From: Heterohyrax brucei
Lineage: Eukaryota; Chordata; Mammalia; Hyracoidea; Procaviidae
Direction: 5' to 3'
DNA length: 64,000 nt
Assembly (NCBI GenBank): GCA_028571685.1
Contig: CM053146.1
Span: 117,279,431-117,343,430 of the forward strand
The position numbers were made by a program, and so were the translations under genes. The notes under the pieces are model-generated. The model was not told the DNA's origin, ran no database searches, and worked only from the letters and a program-made list of their open reading frames with translations. Every line of letters begins with the position of its first letter. The stretch's first letter is position 1. Positions 11,573 through 21,556 of this stretch are shown here, one piece after another.

Positions 11573-12178
11573 TCATAGGCTAGGTCTTCTAGGGAAACAA
11601 AACCAGTGAAACATATATATATTCACAGAGAGAGAGAGAAGTTTACATCAAGGAAACGGCTTATGTGGTACATAAGCTAAAAAGCTCCAAGTCGGTGGAT
11701 AAGGTTGGAGGCTTCTCCTGATTCACATAACTACAGGGCTGACACAACCAAGATCAGCAGGTAGGATTGCAAGCTTCTGGTTCACAGGCTGCAAAGGGCT
11801 GTGAATCTCAAGATCAACAGGTAAGATGGCAGTGTGCTGGCTCATAGGGTGTGGAGGCTGACAAACCCCAAGATAGGCAGGTAAGCTGCTAGCTCAAGTC
11901 CCAAGAATTAGAGGTCAGATACATGATCCAGAGGTTGCAAAAACCAGTAAACTGCCAAAAAAGTCCACATATATTGCATGCGGGCCACAACCCTGAGGAA
12001 ATTCCTTTTCAGATGATTGGCTGCTCTTAGCAGATCTCATTGTAGCAGTGATGACTTTATATCAGATTTCACCATGGAGATGATTACATCATTACATAGC
12101 TGTCAAACTACATGGTAACTGTCAAACCACTGAGAATGATGGCCTAGCCAAGTTGGCACACAGTCTTAATAATATAGT
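11573..12178 (-). mobile_element. ERV-L-type LTR (3' LTR of the ERV-L relic)
   Basis: About 0.6 kb of AG-repeat-rich sequence (cagagagagagagaag near 11625) with several internal repeats of a gatcaacaggtaagatggc type. It ends with ccactgagaatgatggcc and the ccaagttggcacacag block. That end block recurs at 18560-18600 on the far side of the ERV-L internal region, as expected of two LTRs of one provirus. It lies next to the integrase end of the internal region, so in minus-strand sense it is the 3' LTR. Confidence 0.55.
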
Positions 12179-12299
12179 CTACCACTTGTCAACTTAGGAA
12201 GATGTGCACATCTTCTTAAACTATGCACAATCTCTAAACATTGACAGTTATAAAGTCACGCTTGTACCTAACATGATCCAACTAACACACATCTAACTG

Positions 12300-12570
12300 A
12301 AAACACACTAGCTGTTTACATCTTGCATTTTGTAAGTAAAGAAAAAAAAATTTGATGTACACATACAAATTCTTTCTTTACATAAGTTTCTTTACACTCA
12401 TAACAATTACGGTCCTCATTTCTACAACTGGCCACGTGGTCATAGCTGGTATTTTGAACTATCTTCTTCCACCACTCATTGTGTATTTCCTTTGCCCTCA
12501 GCAAGCACCTCAGCTGGTCATGGTTCTTAGTCTGGTAGAGTAACCCAAACCTTCATTCCTGAAGGGTTTG
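12300..12570 (-). pseudogene. ERV-L integrase C-terminal fragment
   Basis: On the minus strand a 62-codon open piece (12504-12316) contains LLRAKEIHNEWWKKIVQ-like text. The sequence just upstream, in another frame, encodes a CCAKPFR-type tail followed by a WVTLPD-like block. These are features I associate with the end of ERV-L pol. No catalytic residue is within this piece. Frames are broken on both sides. Confidence 0.5.
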
Positions 12571-13566
12571 GGCTACAAGTAGTCAGAATTGGGTTGCTGC
12601 AGTTTTCTATTGACTTTAATTATAGGGCACAGTAGTACTAAGACACATCCTAAGGGATCTCCTGTATTCCAGACATACTCTTTTCTATCTCCATTCATGC
12701 ACTATCAATTCAATTTCCTCTTGGTAATCAGGATCAATCACAGTAGCCAATACAATAACTCGCTTCTTAGCCTGTTGATTCAGAGGCATGAAGAGCCCAA
12801 GGTGGCTAGATGGCATTCTTCTTCTGGTTCAATAGAAACATTGTTGCATCTTCTGGTAGAATCATTTCTCCATTTGGAAATAGGACCTGAAAAGCATACG
12901 GTCATGGACACAGAAAGCAAAAATTTTGCAAGTAGATAACTAGGGATAATAGTGAGTGTGCTATTCCCATTTCCACCCCTGATTCCTGGGTCCGTGAATC
13001 CTGGCAATGGGAAAAACAGCACTATATATTGGACACTGGTTTAGAACATATACAGCCTTCTGGAGAAATTGCTCCAACTCTGCAAGATACTACTACCTGA
13101 CACTGTAATTGTGTCTTTAGAGGTCCATTCCATTGTCTATCAAGTCATCTGCTTCAGAATGATGAGAAACTTGGTCAAATCAGTGAATTTCATGAACACG
13201 GACCATAATTGTACTTAACTTGCTGTGAAGTGAGTCCCTTGATCTGAGGTGATGCTGCATGACATATTATGACAGCTGATAAGGCATTCTGTAAGTCCAC
13301 ACTGGTAGTTTTGGCAGAAGCATTGCATTCAGCGATGGCAAATCCATATTCAAAGTGTCTGTTCTAGTAACAACAAAATGTTGCCCTTTCTACGATGGAA
13401 GCAGTACAATATAATCAATCTGCCTTCAGGTTGCTTGCTGGTCACCTTGAGAAATGGTGCCATATGGGGTGACCAGCAGTGGTCTCTGCAGCTGGCAAAT
13501 CGAGCACTCAGCATCAACTGTAGCCAAGTCAGACCCAGTGAGTGGAAGTCTACAAGGTCCAGCAAT

Positions 13567-13966
13567 AAGTCTGCGAACTTAATGGTTCCAAGGGCTACCT
13601 ACCACATTGCTGAATATCACCATAGTCACCTTCGATGTACTCCCCTTGGGAAGCTATGCACCAACACCAGCACCTAGTCCACCTTTCAAAGCAATTTTGG
13701 AACTCTTTCTGGAATGGCCATTGTGCATGGTGGCGAGGTGGCAAGTTTGCAAACTTAATGGTATAGTTTTTGGCAAGGGAGGTTTTAGCCAGCAAATAAC
13801 TGCATTGGAACACCCTCCCTACTCACCTGATCTGGCCCCCAGTGACTTTTTTCTTTACCTGAAAATGAAGGAAATATTGAAAGGAAGACATTTGATGACC
13901 TTCAGGACATCAAGAGTAGTATGACAATAGCTCTGATGGCTATTTGCAAACTTAATTGTCAGACCT
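13567..13966. mobile_element. Mariner-derived rearranged element, copy 1
   Basis: The left part (to about 13730) is the transposase C-terminus on the minus strand: FQKEFQNCFERWTRCW. The right part (from about 13790) is the central transposase on the plus strand: EHPPYSPDLAPSDFF followed by KMKEILKGRHL. The two parts face opposite ways around a junction containing a gcaagtttgcaaacttaatgg block. The right end reads tttgcaaacttaattgtcagacct, matching the inverted-repeat end of the copy at 36781. It is inserted into ERV-L integrase. The same rearranged order occurs in the other two copies. Confidence 0.75.
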
Positions 13967-14189
13967 CACATGTTGCTGAGCCCGTGCATAACCTCCATCC
14001 CTGACACTATGGCCACTGTGTTCAAGGAGCCATTGGGCAATGGCAGGAGTTGTTGGGAGAAGATGACCGGTTTCCACAGAATGCATCATTCTATCCACTT
14101 GCTTGTTAAAATCCTCTTCTGCTGAGGTCATCCTTGGTGAGTATTCACATGAGACACGATTATCTTTACTTCTTTTGTCCATTCAGGGA

Positions 14190-14475
14190 AGTCATCCCCA
14201 TACCTCTTCCTTATGCCTCCTTGTCACCAATTTTCAAATCATGTTCCTTCCAAATCCCTGACCACTCAGCCAAACCAGTGGCCACAGCCCATTAATTAGT
14301 ACACAAACTGAACATCTAGCTATTTTTCCTGCCAAGCAAAATGAACAATCAGGTGCATTGCTCAAAGTTCTGCCCATTTGGGAGGATTTCCCTTCACCAC
14401 AGTCCTTCAGGGAGGATCCAGAGTGAACAATAGTGCTGCCATTGTCCACCTTTGAGTGGTGCCTGCATATCACAC
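14190..14475 (-). pseudogene. ERV-L RNase H fragment
   Basis: The minus-strand open piece of 79 codons (14473-14234) contains KVDNGSTIVHSGSSLKDCGE, then an EGKSSQMGRTL block and a VLINGLWPLVWLSGQGFG block. These correspond to the retroviral RNase H part of ERV-L pol, with the catalytic Glu and Asp positions substituted or frame-shifted. It is non-functional. The solo LTR at 14549 cuts the region upstream of it. Confidence 0.55.
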
Positions 14476-14548
14476 AAAATCATCTGTAAACCAAGTATGA
14501 GTTTTCTCTTCCTTCATCAATTTATTACAAGGAATTCTCCATTAGGCC

Positions 14549-15107
14549 TGTCAAAGATTGAATTATGCTCCCCTCCGCCAAATGTATGTAGCAATTTGCT
14601 TAGGATGCATTTGTATGATTGTCCACCATTTGATGTGATTTTGTATATGTTGCGAATCCTAATCTTTGCCTGCAGTTAATACCACAAAATTGGACTATGT
14701 TAAAGAGCATTAGGGTGGGACTCTAACACCCTTACTAAGGTTACCTCCTTGATCATATGTAAAGGGAATTTCCCTGAGGTATGACTTGCACCACCTTTTA
14801 TCCTACAAGAGGTAAAGTAAAGCGAAGCAAGCAGAGAGTTTGGTACCTCATACCATCAAGAAAACAATGCTAAGAGAACAGCATGTCCTTTAGATCTGAA
14901 GCTCCTGTGCTGAGATGCTCCCAGGCTAGAGAAAGCTTGATGCAACACAAAGACATTCTTCTATGGACTACAGAGAGAGTGTGTTCCTGGAACTAGCACC
15001 CTGAATTCAGACTTCTAGATTACTGGACTATAAGAGAATAAATTTTTCTTTGTTAAAGCCATCTGCTTGTGGTATTTCTGTTATAGCAGCAGTAGATAAC
15101 TAAGACA
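14549..15107 (+). mobile_element. MaLR-like solo LTR inserted in ERV-L
   Basis: Starts TGTCAAAGATTGAATTATG and ends AGATAACTAAGACA. The 5-bp duplication AGGCC is exact (14544-14548 and 15108-15112). It is in plus orientation, opposite to the ERV-L it interrupts, and therefore younger than it. It contains an ataagagaataaatttttc polyadenylation-like block near its end. Confidence 0.85.
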
Positions 15108-15385
15108 AGGCCCTGAGTAAAGACTGGAAAGGGGCAAATAATGTGACAGAAGTGGAGACTATGGGCATTTGGGTGACTTCCTCATACAACCTACTTGCTT
15201 CGTAAGCTCCTGCTTAGGGCCAATTTCATGTATACCACTTCCATTTAACGATGGAGTACTCCTGTACGCTACCAATTTTATGACTCTGTCAGACAACACC
15301 CAGTTCATAATATGCAGCTGAGGCTACATTGAGACTTTGTAGACAGTTACTGAGCATTCAGTCTCTACTAAGACCTGGTAACAAG

Positions 15386-16121
15386 TCAAAATTGTTTCTC
15401 AAAAGGAGAGTAGTTATCTGCAGATAATGGCAGGGCTTTGCTCCAATACATACCTCCCAAATCCAAAAAGTCCCCCAGGCTCTGTGCCTCTTTTTTAATT
15501 GTAGGAGGGGCCAGATTGAAGAACTTATTCTTCACTTTTGAAGGAAGATTTTTACATGTCCCATACCACTGGACCCCTAGAAATTTCACCAAGGTGGAAG
15601 GCACTTGTATCTCTGTCAGATTAATTTCTTGTCCTCTAGCAAACAAATGTTTTCCCAGTAAGCCCAGAGTTACTGACATTCTTTCCTACTGGATCCACTC
15701 CACACAATGTCATCAATGTAATGGACCAGTATGACCTCTGGTGGAAGAGAAAGGCAATCAAGTTCCTACAAACTAAATTATGACATAGGGATGGAGAACT
15801 GATATAGCTCTGAGGTAAAACTCTGAAAGTGCATTGCTGGCCTTGCCAACTGAAGGCAAACAGCTTCTGGTGGTGCTTCAAAACAGGTGCAAAGAAAAAG
15901 GCATTAGCCAGACTAATGTCTACATAGCAGGTACCACGAGATGTATTAATTTGCTCAAGCAATGAAACTACATTTGGAACAGCAGCTGCAATTGAAGTCA
16001 GTACTTGGTTAAATTTTTGACAATCCACTATCATTCTCCAAGATCCATTTGTTCTTTCACACAAACCAAAAAGGTGAGTTGAGGGGGGATATAGTAGAAT
16101 TATCTCACCCACATCCTTCAA
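15386..16121 (-). pseudogene. ERV-L reverse transcriptase relic
   Basis: Two overlapping minus-strand open pieces (16121-15636 and 15679-15386) cover part of a retroviral reverse transcriptase. Seen in order are SWRMIVDCQKFNQVLT, AAAVPNVVSLLEQINTS, a motif-A-like CYVDISLANAFF, FAFSWQGQQCTF and LPQSYISSPSLCHN. A YIDD catalytic box is encoded at about 15704-15733 but in a different frame from the first piece. The second piece has a KFLGVQWYG block (primer-grip/thumb region). The frame change near the catalytic box shows it is dead. The sequence style matches ERV-L. Confidence 0.75.
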
Positions 16122-16335
16122 GTCCTTTGGTGACAGTAATCTCGGCAGTCCCTCTAGGAATGTGATACTGTCTTTGGTTTACAATTTTCCTATGTAAAGC
16201 CAGTTTTGATAGCTTATACTTGGCTTTTCCTACCATAATAACCCTAACTCCATCTGTCAGGGATCTAATGTGGGGTTCTTCTTGTTGTTGAGTATAGCTA
16301 CTCTAATTACGCATTCTGGAACTAGGGAAATCACT

Positions 16336-16820
16336 ATGTTGTTGTTGTTAGGTGCTTTTGAGTCAGTTCCAACACATGGTGACCCTATGCACAACAGAAT
16401 GAAACACTGCCTAGTCTTGCACCATGTCCATGATTGTTTTTATGCTTAAGACCATCGTCGCTGCCACTGTGTCAATCCATCTGATCAAGGGCCTTCCTCT
16501 TTTTGGGTGACACTTCAGTCTACCAAGCACGATGTCATCATCCAGGGACTGATACCTCCTGACATGTCCAAAGTAAGTGAGATGCAATCTTGCCATCTTT
16601 GCTTCCAGGGAGCACTCTGGTTGTACTTCCTGCAGAACAGATCTGTTGGTTGTTTTGGCAGTCATGGTACATTCAATATTCTTCTCCAACACCACAATTC
16701 AAAAGTATCAATTCTTCTTCTGTCTTCCTTGTTCATTTTCCAGTTTTTGCATGCACATGATGTGATTGAAAATCCCATGGCTTGGGTCAGGTGCACTTTA
16801 GTCTTCAAGGTAACATAACT
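16336..16820 (-). mobile_element. RTE/BovB LINE 3' fragment inside ERV-L
   Basis: Starts with ttgttgttgttaggtgc, the reverse complement of the RTE 3' end, and extends back to an LKTKVHLTQAMG-type block. The minus-strand open pieces 16695-16411 and 16883-16662 carry the C-terminal block (EDRRRIDTFELWCWRRILN) of RTE proteins. It matches 8062-8523 and 54255-54712. The insertion is 5'-truncated, as is usual for LINEs. Confidence 0.75.
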
Positions 16821-17754
16821 ATAGGATAGGTTTAATGGCACACTGGATAGGCTTAAAGACACTCGAGATTCACTGTGAACCAAACCTGAGCTAGGGCTCC
16901 ATTCATAATTGACCTCTATATGCCCCTACTCTGACTGGTGGACCACAATGACCTTTTGGGTATCCTGGTATTAGAATCAGTTCAGAGTCAGTATCCAGTA
17001 AGCCCTCAAAAGTATGAGAATGTCCTTTTCCCCAAGGAACTCTCACTCCCATAAAAGGAAGTATATCCCTCCAGGGGAAGGATGGAAGAAAGATTAACAG
17101 TACAAATTCTTGGCAGTAGAGTTAAGTATTTCATTAAGAGGACACAGACTCTCCTTTATTCAAGAGCTGTGGGTCTATAAACTTGTTCAGGTCTGGGAAT
17201 TGATTGAGGGGCAGTGACCTTCTATTCTGGCATTTTTAGTTAGAATGCCATTCACCTGACCTAGAATTCTTCCACTTGCCGAGATTGAGTAAATATTTAT
17301 CTGATTTCCCATCTGTTTCACTTCTAAGGATACCATGACTACAGCCTTTTATGGTAGTGACAGCCAATATCATTAAGTATATACAAGTGAGAGTATTCTT
17401 ATTACTTCTTTGATTCTGATGTCCATTATAGTAACCATTCCCAACTTGTCTTTGTCAACTGAGTGCCACTACTTAGCCCCTACCACCACAGGGTCCACTC
17501 GGTCACATTGTAATTAGGAGACTTCATTCAGTAAGGCAGCCCTCACTGTCAAATCTGACTTACATAGAATAGCAATCACCATAGTCTTCAAGGATTCTGA
17601 GGCTCCCTTTACAAATGTGTTACTCACTGTTGTGGTAAAAGGTGAGTCCCCTGCACACTCCAAGTGTGAGTTTGTGAGTGTAACCTGATAAATTCACTCT
17701 AACATGCTGATTACCCTAAGCCTTTGGATTTCTTCTGCTACAGTATACTAAGTG

Positions 17755-18062
17755 TTTTAGTCATCTGGTACAGCTCTAGCAGAAATATCGAGTGGATGGC
17801 TTAACAAAGAAAAGTTTATTCTCACATAGTGCAGTAGTCTAGAAGTCCGAATTCAGAGTGCTGGCATCAGGGAACCCATTTACTCTCTGTCAGCTCTGTA
17901 GGAAATTTCCTGTGTTGCATCAGTCTTTCTTTGGTCTGAGAGCACCTTGGCACAGGAACCTCCAAATCAAGTTGAAGTACCAGACATGACTTGGTGTCAT
18001 GGGTTGAACTGTGTCCCCCCAAAAATGTGTGTAACAATTTGGCTGGGTCATGATTCCAAGTA
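17755..18062. mobile_element. Two MaLR-like LTR fragments, head to head
   Basis: Positions 17755-17990 are the end portion of a MaLR-like LTR on the minus strand (ttttagtcatctggtacagctc onwards). They are followed at 17998-18062 by the beginning of a similar LTR on the plus strand (TGTCATGGGTTGAACTG). The plus fragment stops where the mariner-derived element begins. Two truncated, oppositely oriented fragments suggest either two insertions or a local inversion. Confidence 0.65.
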
Positions 18063-18490
18063 CTTCCCTTGGGAAGCTATGCAGTGATGCCAATGCCTAG
18101 TCCACCCTCCAAAGCAATTTTGGAACTCTTTGTCTGGAATGGACACCAGGGTTGTCATCATTAATACACTTAATATCCTGAATGCCATAAAAATGCCTTC
18201 CTTTCAATATTTCCTTATCTTTGGCAAAATAAAAAAGTCACTGGGGGCCAGATCAGGTGAGCAGGAAGGGTATTCCAATACAGTTTTCTGTTTACTAGCT
18301 AAAACTCCCTCACAGACAACTATACCAATTAAGTTCATGAACTTGCCACCATACCATTGTGTGCAATAGCCATTCCAGAGTTTCAAAATTGTTTTGAAGG
18401 GTAGACAAGGCAGTGGCAGTGGGGCATAGCTTCCCAAAGGGAGTACTTTCAAGGTGACCATAGTGATATTCAGCAGTGGGTTAAGTAGCA
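18063..18490. mobile_element. Mariner-derived rearranged element, copy 2
   Basis: The left part to about 18330 encodes, on the minus strand, SCSPDLAPSDFFILPKIRK-like central transposase. The right part (18360-18440) is transposase C-terminal sequence in the opposite orientation, with a ccattccagagtttcaaaattg block mirroring the ccaaagcaattttggaactc block at 18110. The sequence thus folds back on itself. It is the reverse complement of the arrangement in the first half of copy 3 (36781). Confidence 0.7.
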
Positions 18491-18529
18491 CTTTGAGGTA
18501 AGTAGAACAATTATGTTTCTGGACTTGTC

Positions 18530-18608
18530 ACACCTCGTGTATATCATAAATGCCAAACCACTGAGAATCATGGCCCAGCCAAGCTGACACACAACCTTAA
18601 CCATCATA
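18530..18608 (-). mobile_element. ERV-L LTR remnant (5' LTR side)
   Basis: The ccactgagaatcatggcccagcc and aagctgacacacaacctt blocks match the end of the LTR at 11573-12178. This is what is left of the ERV-L 5' LTR after later insertions. Confidence 0.5.
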
Positions 18609-18775
18609 GCTGCTAACTCAGAGGGTCAGAGGATTGAACCCACCAGTCACTCTGTGGGATGTGGCAGTCTGCTTCCTTAAAGATATGCAGTCTTGGCTAC
18701 CCTATGGGGCAGTTCTGCTCTGCCTTCTAAGGTCACTATGAGTCATACTGACAGAAGTAGGTTTGGTTTTCCTCT
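18605..18775 (+). mobile_element. AfroSINE
   Basis: Sense-orientation copy with the head truncated: gctgctaactcagagggtc, attgaacccaccagtcac, then atggggcagttctgctctg and ggtcactatgagtcatac. Confidence 0.75.
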
Positions 18776-19074
18776 TTTAACTTATTTAAAAATCAACCTC
18801 ATGGAACATATATTTAATATAATGTTGGGCCTATAACATACAGAAATGTAACATATTTGCCAATAATATAGCATAATAGAGGTGGGTAGAGCAAAGTTGT
18901 GTTGGGCTAAGGAAACGACTTCAGACAGTCACATTTTCAAGATCAATGGGACACATGGCATCCAACCTGCTTTTTATGCCTCTGAAGTTCTTTGGAAAGT
19001 GGGTAACGCAGTTTTAATGCATTTAGCCACAGGATGAGAGCCTTTCAAAATATATGAAAATTCAAAAATCTATG

Positions 19075-19300
19075 CATCTGTAGGATGTCGTTCCACTGGC
19101 CTCTTACTAGAGGGGAGTGGAGAGAGTGGAGAAGAGGGGACAGGAGACTATTAAGAGGGTATGACATGTATAGAACAGAAAGGAAGAGTGTGCTGTCACC
19201 AGGCAAGGAGAGCAGTAGGAGGTGCACATAGGTGGGCTTGCAAATTTAAACTGGATTGTACACTTTCACTCAATCACAATAAATAAATTTTAAAAAAATC
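19075..19300 (+). mobile_element. LINE-1 3' UTR end
   Basis: Matches the last 200 bp of the LINE-1 at 46348-51935 (gggagtggagagagtgg, agcagtaggaggtgcacatagg, tacactttcactcaatcac). It ends in an A/T-rich tail at about 19300. Confidence 0.7.
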
Positions 19301-19309
19301 ATGAGTGGG

Positions 19310-19890
19310 AGCTTCATAACTTTGGAGACTGAGCATTGTCTTAGGTGATGTCTCTCAGATGTGTGAGTTGTCTAAACTTTTAACAGGTTTGTCTTTATTC
19401 CTGTGAGAAAAGCCTTTTCATTATGTTTTTCACTTACCATGTTCTCATGAGAATGTACTTGCTGCAAGAGTGAGCTATGGCCAGTCTTCCTTCCGTCACA
19501 GTGGCTACCTTTTTCCATTGTTCCATTCATTTCAAGTGTTACCGGATATCTTTGTTTCTAGCTTCTGAACAGTAATAACACCTTTATAATATGAAACTAA
19601 ACAGTGCAGTGGTACTTTTCATGAGATTGGAATTCCTATAAGTTATTCTTACTTGCTTCCAAGTGTAGCAGGTAAAATGCACTGCTGTAAGCAGTTCTGC
19701 CATATTCCAAGGCAACCGTTTCTGCTTCTTAGCTGTTAGTACTGCTTTTGTCATAATGAAAAATACATAGCAGTGGTGGTTTTCCTGAGATTCAAATTTC
19801 TTTAGTTTTATTTATTTTGTCTCAAATACTTTTGCAGTAATGAAGAAAATATTGTAGTGGTAATTTTCCAGAGATTAACATATGTATACA
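19310..19890. repeat. Degenerate tandem-like repeats at the provirus target site
   Basis: Three related blocks occur at about 19577 (cctttataatatgaaac), 19739 (tgcttttgtcataatgaa) and 19825 (cttttgcagtaatgaagaa). Each is followed within 40 bases by an agtggta/agtggtgg block and by a tttcatgagatt/tttcctgagatt/ttccagagatt block. A fourth weak block (acttttgtagtaaagaaa) lies right of the provirus at about 25711. The spacing is irregular, about 85-160 bp. Confidence 0.5.
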
Positions 19891-20154
19891 TGTCGCAGCC
19901 CAAGTTCCCCTTTGCCCGCAAAGGAGAGGACCGAGACACTGTTTCAGCAGGAGACGAGAAGCGGAACACTTTATTTCCTGTTACCACTGCTTTTATACCA
20001 AAGGGAGCGAGGCGCCGATAGGATGGGTACTGTCCAATGGGCGATGAGCTGGCTTAGTTGCTGGGCAGACACTGCCGTGGTGAGGGCTTAAGGCAGGGCG
20101 CGGTCCTTCCGGTCGGCGCCATTTTGGTGGCGCAGTCTCCATGAGCTCCCAACA
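19891..20154 (-). repeat. 3' LTR of the provirus
   Basis: 264 bp, TGTTGGGAGCTC... to ...GGGCTGCGACA on the minus strand, with TG/CA ends. Identical to the 5' LTR at 25402-25665 (offset 5511). It includes an inverted CCAAT (ATTGG), TATAAAA at 19991-19997, and AATAAA at 19970-19975. Confidence 0.95.
19970..19997 (-). promoter_or_regulatory. LTR TATA box and polyadenylation signal
   Basis: In sense order TATAAAA (19997-19991) is followed after only 15 bases by AATAAA (19975-19970). A start site 25-30 bases below the TATA box would fall at or just past AATAAA. The signal would then lie in U3 and R would be very short. The same pair is at 25481-25508 in the 5' LTR, where the TATA box would drive provirus transcription. 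Confidence 0.7.
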
Positions 20155-20172
20155 TCTCCCCCCTTTTGTTTT
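20155..20172 (-). promoter_or_regulatory. 3' polypurine tract
   Basis: On the minus strand AAAACAAAAGGGGGGAGA directly abuts the start of the 3' LTR. This is the plus-strand primer site of retroviral reverse transcription. A near-identical tract lies inside pol at 21831-21852. Confidence 0.9.
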
Positions 20173-20340
20173 AGTAAGGGTAGGCGAGGCTGCCTGTCTT
20201 AGGTCATCCTCTGCGGAAGAACTCTTTACCCGTCATGGGGGTGGCACACAGCAAGGTGTGCTCCCTGTCTTAGGTTGGTAGTTTTCCCAGAGGAGGTTGC
20301 CCGTCATTGGCTACACCTCCCTCTGTTCAGGGGGTCGAGG

Positions 20341-21261
20341 CTAGGAGCGATCCAATAGAGACAGCCACACCTGAGCCGATGGATCGCGCTCGGCGGTGTG
20401 GGCAAATGCCTGAACAAGTAGACTATAACGGACGCTTTGTTGTCGGGACCGTCTTCTTATCCACAGAACAAGAAATAACACGCTTGCCAGCAAAGCAGCC
20501 CCCAAAAGACCGGTGCCCGCCCACTGCTGGAGGAAGCCGAGCGCACCCTTCAACCAATCACACAACGAGGTCGCCATGGCAAGATCTACCCTGGTGGAAT
20601 TAACCCGTACAATCTCTGTACGCAACTGGGTTAGGAGCAGTTCCATGCGCTGAGACCAATTGGTTTACAGTTGATGCGAAAGGAGGTGGGATAGGTTAGC
20701 AGCTCGGGAGATATTGTCGAAATGTACCGAGGTCACACACAGGGAGGGGAGGCGCCATGCGCACCCCAACTGGGTGATTTGAACCAGAGAATCCAATTGT
20801 TCTTGTACCAAGTCTATACGGTGATTCTGGATATGGATAGCCCCCAACACGTGGTCGCTCACAGCCGCCTGGGTCTGGAGAGCATTAGCAGTGTTTTGCG
20901 CCATGCTATTAACAACGGTGGCAGTTTCAATATTTTGGGTGAAGGCCACAGCGGCAGTAGCGGCTGCAGCTATGGAGGCTGTGACGGCGGCTACGATCGC
21001 CGCAGTGAGGCCGAAATCACGCTTGGATCTCCACAGTTCGGCTGGCGACGGGGATTTCACAGGCCAAGGGACATATCTCGGCAGTCTGGCGACTATCGCC
21101 GTCTGAAAGAGAGTAGCATTCCAACAAAGAGAGTAAAAGCAAGTGCTGTTGCGGCACTGAATAGAGCTTGTTTGGGAACCGTTGTGAAGCAGGAACATGA
21201 ACGGGAGTTGAACACATACGGGAGTGGGGGGGAAGGTAAAAGGTGACACAGGAGTGGCCAT
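20341..21261 (-). pseudogene. env: env, surface-subunit end and transmembrane subunit (broken by one stop)
   Basis: One minus-strand frame from 21261 to 20341, interrupted by a single TAA at 20665-20667. The first part (198 codons) has N-glycosylation sites (NGS, NST, NAT), then a furin-type cleavage site RSKR (residues 78-81). After this comes a hydrophobic Ala-rich fusion peptide (about 85-108) and a heptad-rich stretch with NTANALQTQAAV and QEQLDSLVQ. After the stop, the same frame continues with a membrane-proximal region, a membrane anchor (GLLGAALLASVLFLVLW) followed by basic residues, and a cytoplasmic tail. The known role of this family is membrane fusion. Here the stop separates the fusion peptide from the anchor, so no anchored protein is expected. 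Confidence 0.85.
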
Positions 21262-21556
21262 CTGTTGTCAGGTCCGATAAGTTGCGGCATACCGTGAAGC
21301 AGAGCAGGCCTTTCAGGGTGACATTAAGGGGGCGCTGCTCTGGGCTAATACTTTCATCCATAGGAACGGCTGGAAGTTGCAGAGAGTAATTGGTGGTAAA
21401 GAAGCGGGGTAGGAGCGGAGATGTATGATGAACAGGGATTGGTAGGGGCAGGGTGTCTAGTAAACCCCAATACTCATCTGCCCCCTCCGTTGCTCCCAGG
21501 AGGGGGATCCACAGTATCAGCAGCAGTACTGACGGGTTGCGTAGCTGCGGATCCAT
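21260..21556 (-). pseudogene. env: env, signal peptide and remnant of the surface subunit
   Basis: Opens with ATG at 21556, overlapping the end of pol by 83 bases as in related retroviruses. A hydrophobic signal peptide (about residues 8-22, LLLILWIPLLG) is followed by roughly 75 residues of surface subunit with NYS, NVT and NLS glycosylation sites and a CFTVC motif. The frame continues to 21017 but becomes meaningless after about 21260, where the cleavage-site frame takes over. Together with the remainder upstream of the cleavage site there are only about 170 residues of surface subunit. Related viruses have several hundred, so most of it is deleted. It would be expressed from a spliced RNA. 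Confidence 0.8.

Larger units (their letters stand above)
12179..17754 (-). mobile_element. Decayed ERV-L provirus, internal region
   Basis: Read on the minus strand, right to left, the order is gag/protease-like sequence (about 17750-16880), reverse transcriptase (16121-15386), RNase H (about 14475-14190), then integrase (about 13550-12300). This is the order of a class III (ERV-L) retrovirus, and I see no env. Three later insertions interrupt it: an RTE fragment (16336-16820), a solo LTR (14549-15107) and a mariner-derived element (13567-13966). Many stops and frameshifts occur, so it is old. Confidence 0.75.

Noticed and set aside
20722-21246. 174-codon plus-strand open frame inside the provirus
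   Set aside because: It is the complement of the env transmembrane region. High GC and the Ala-rich fusion peptide explain the lack of stops.
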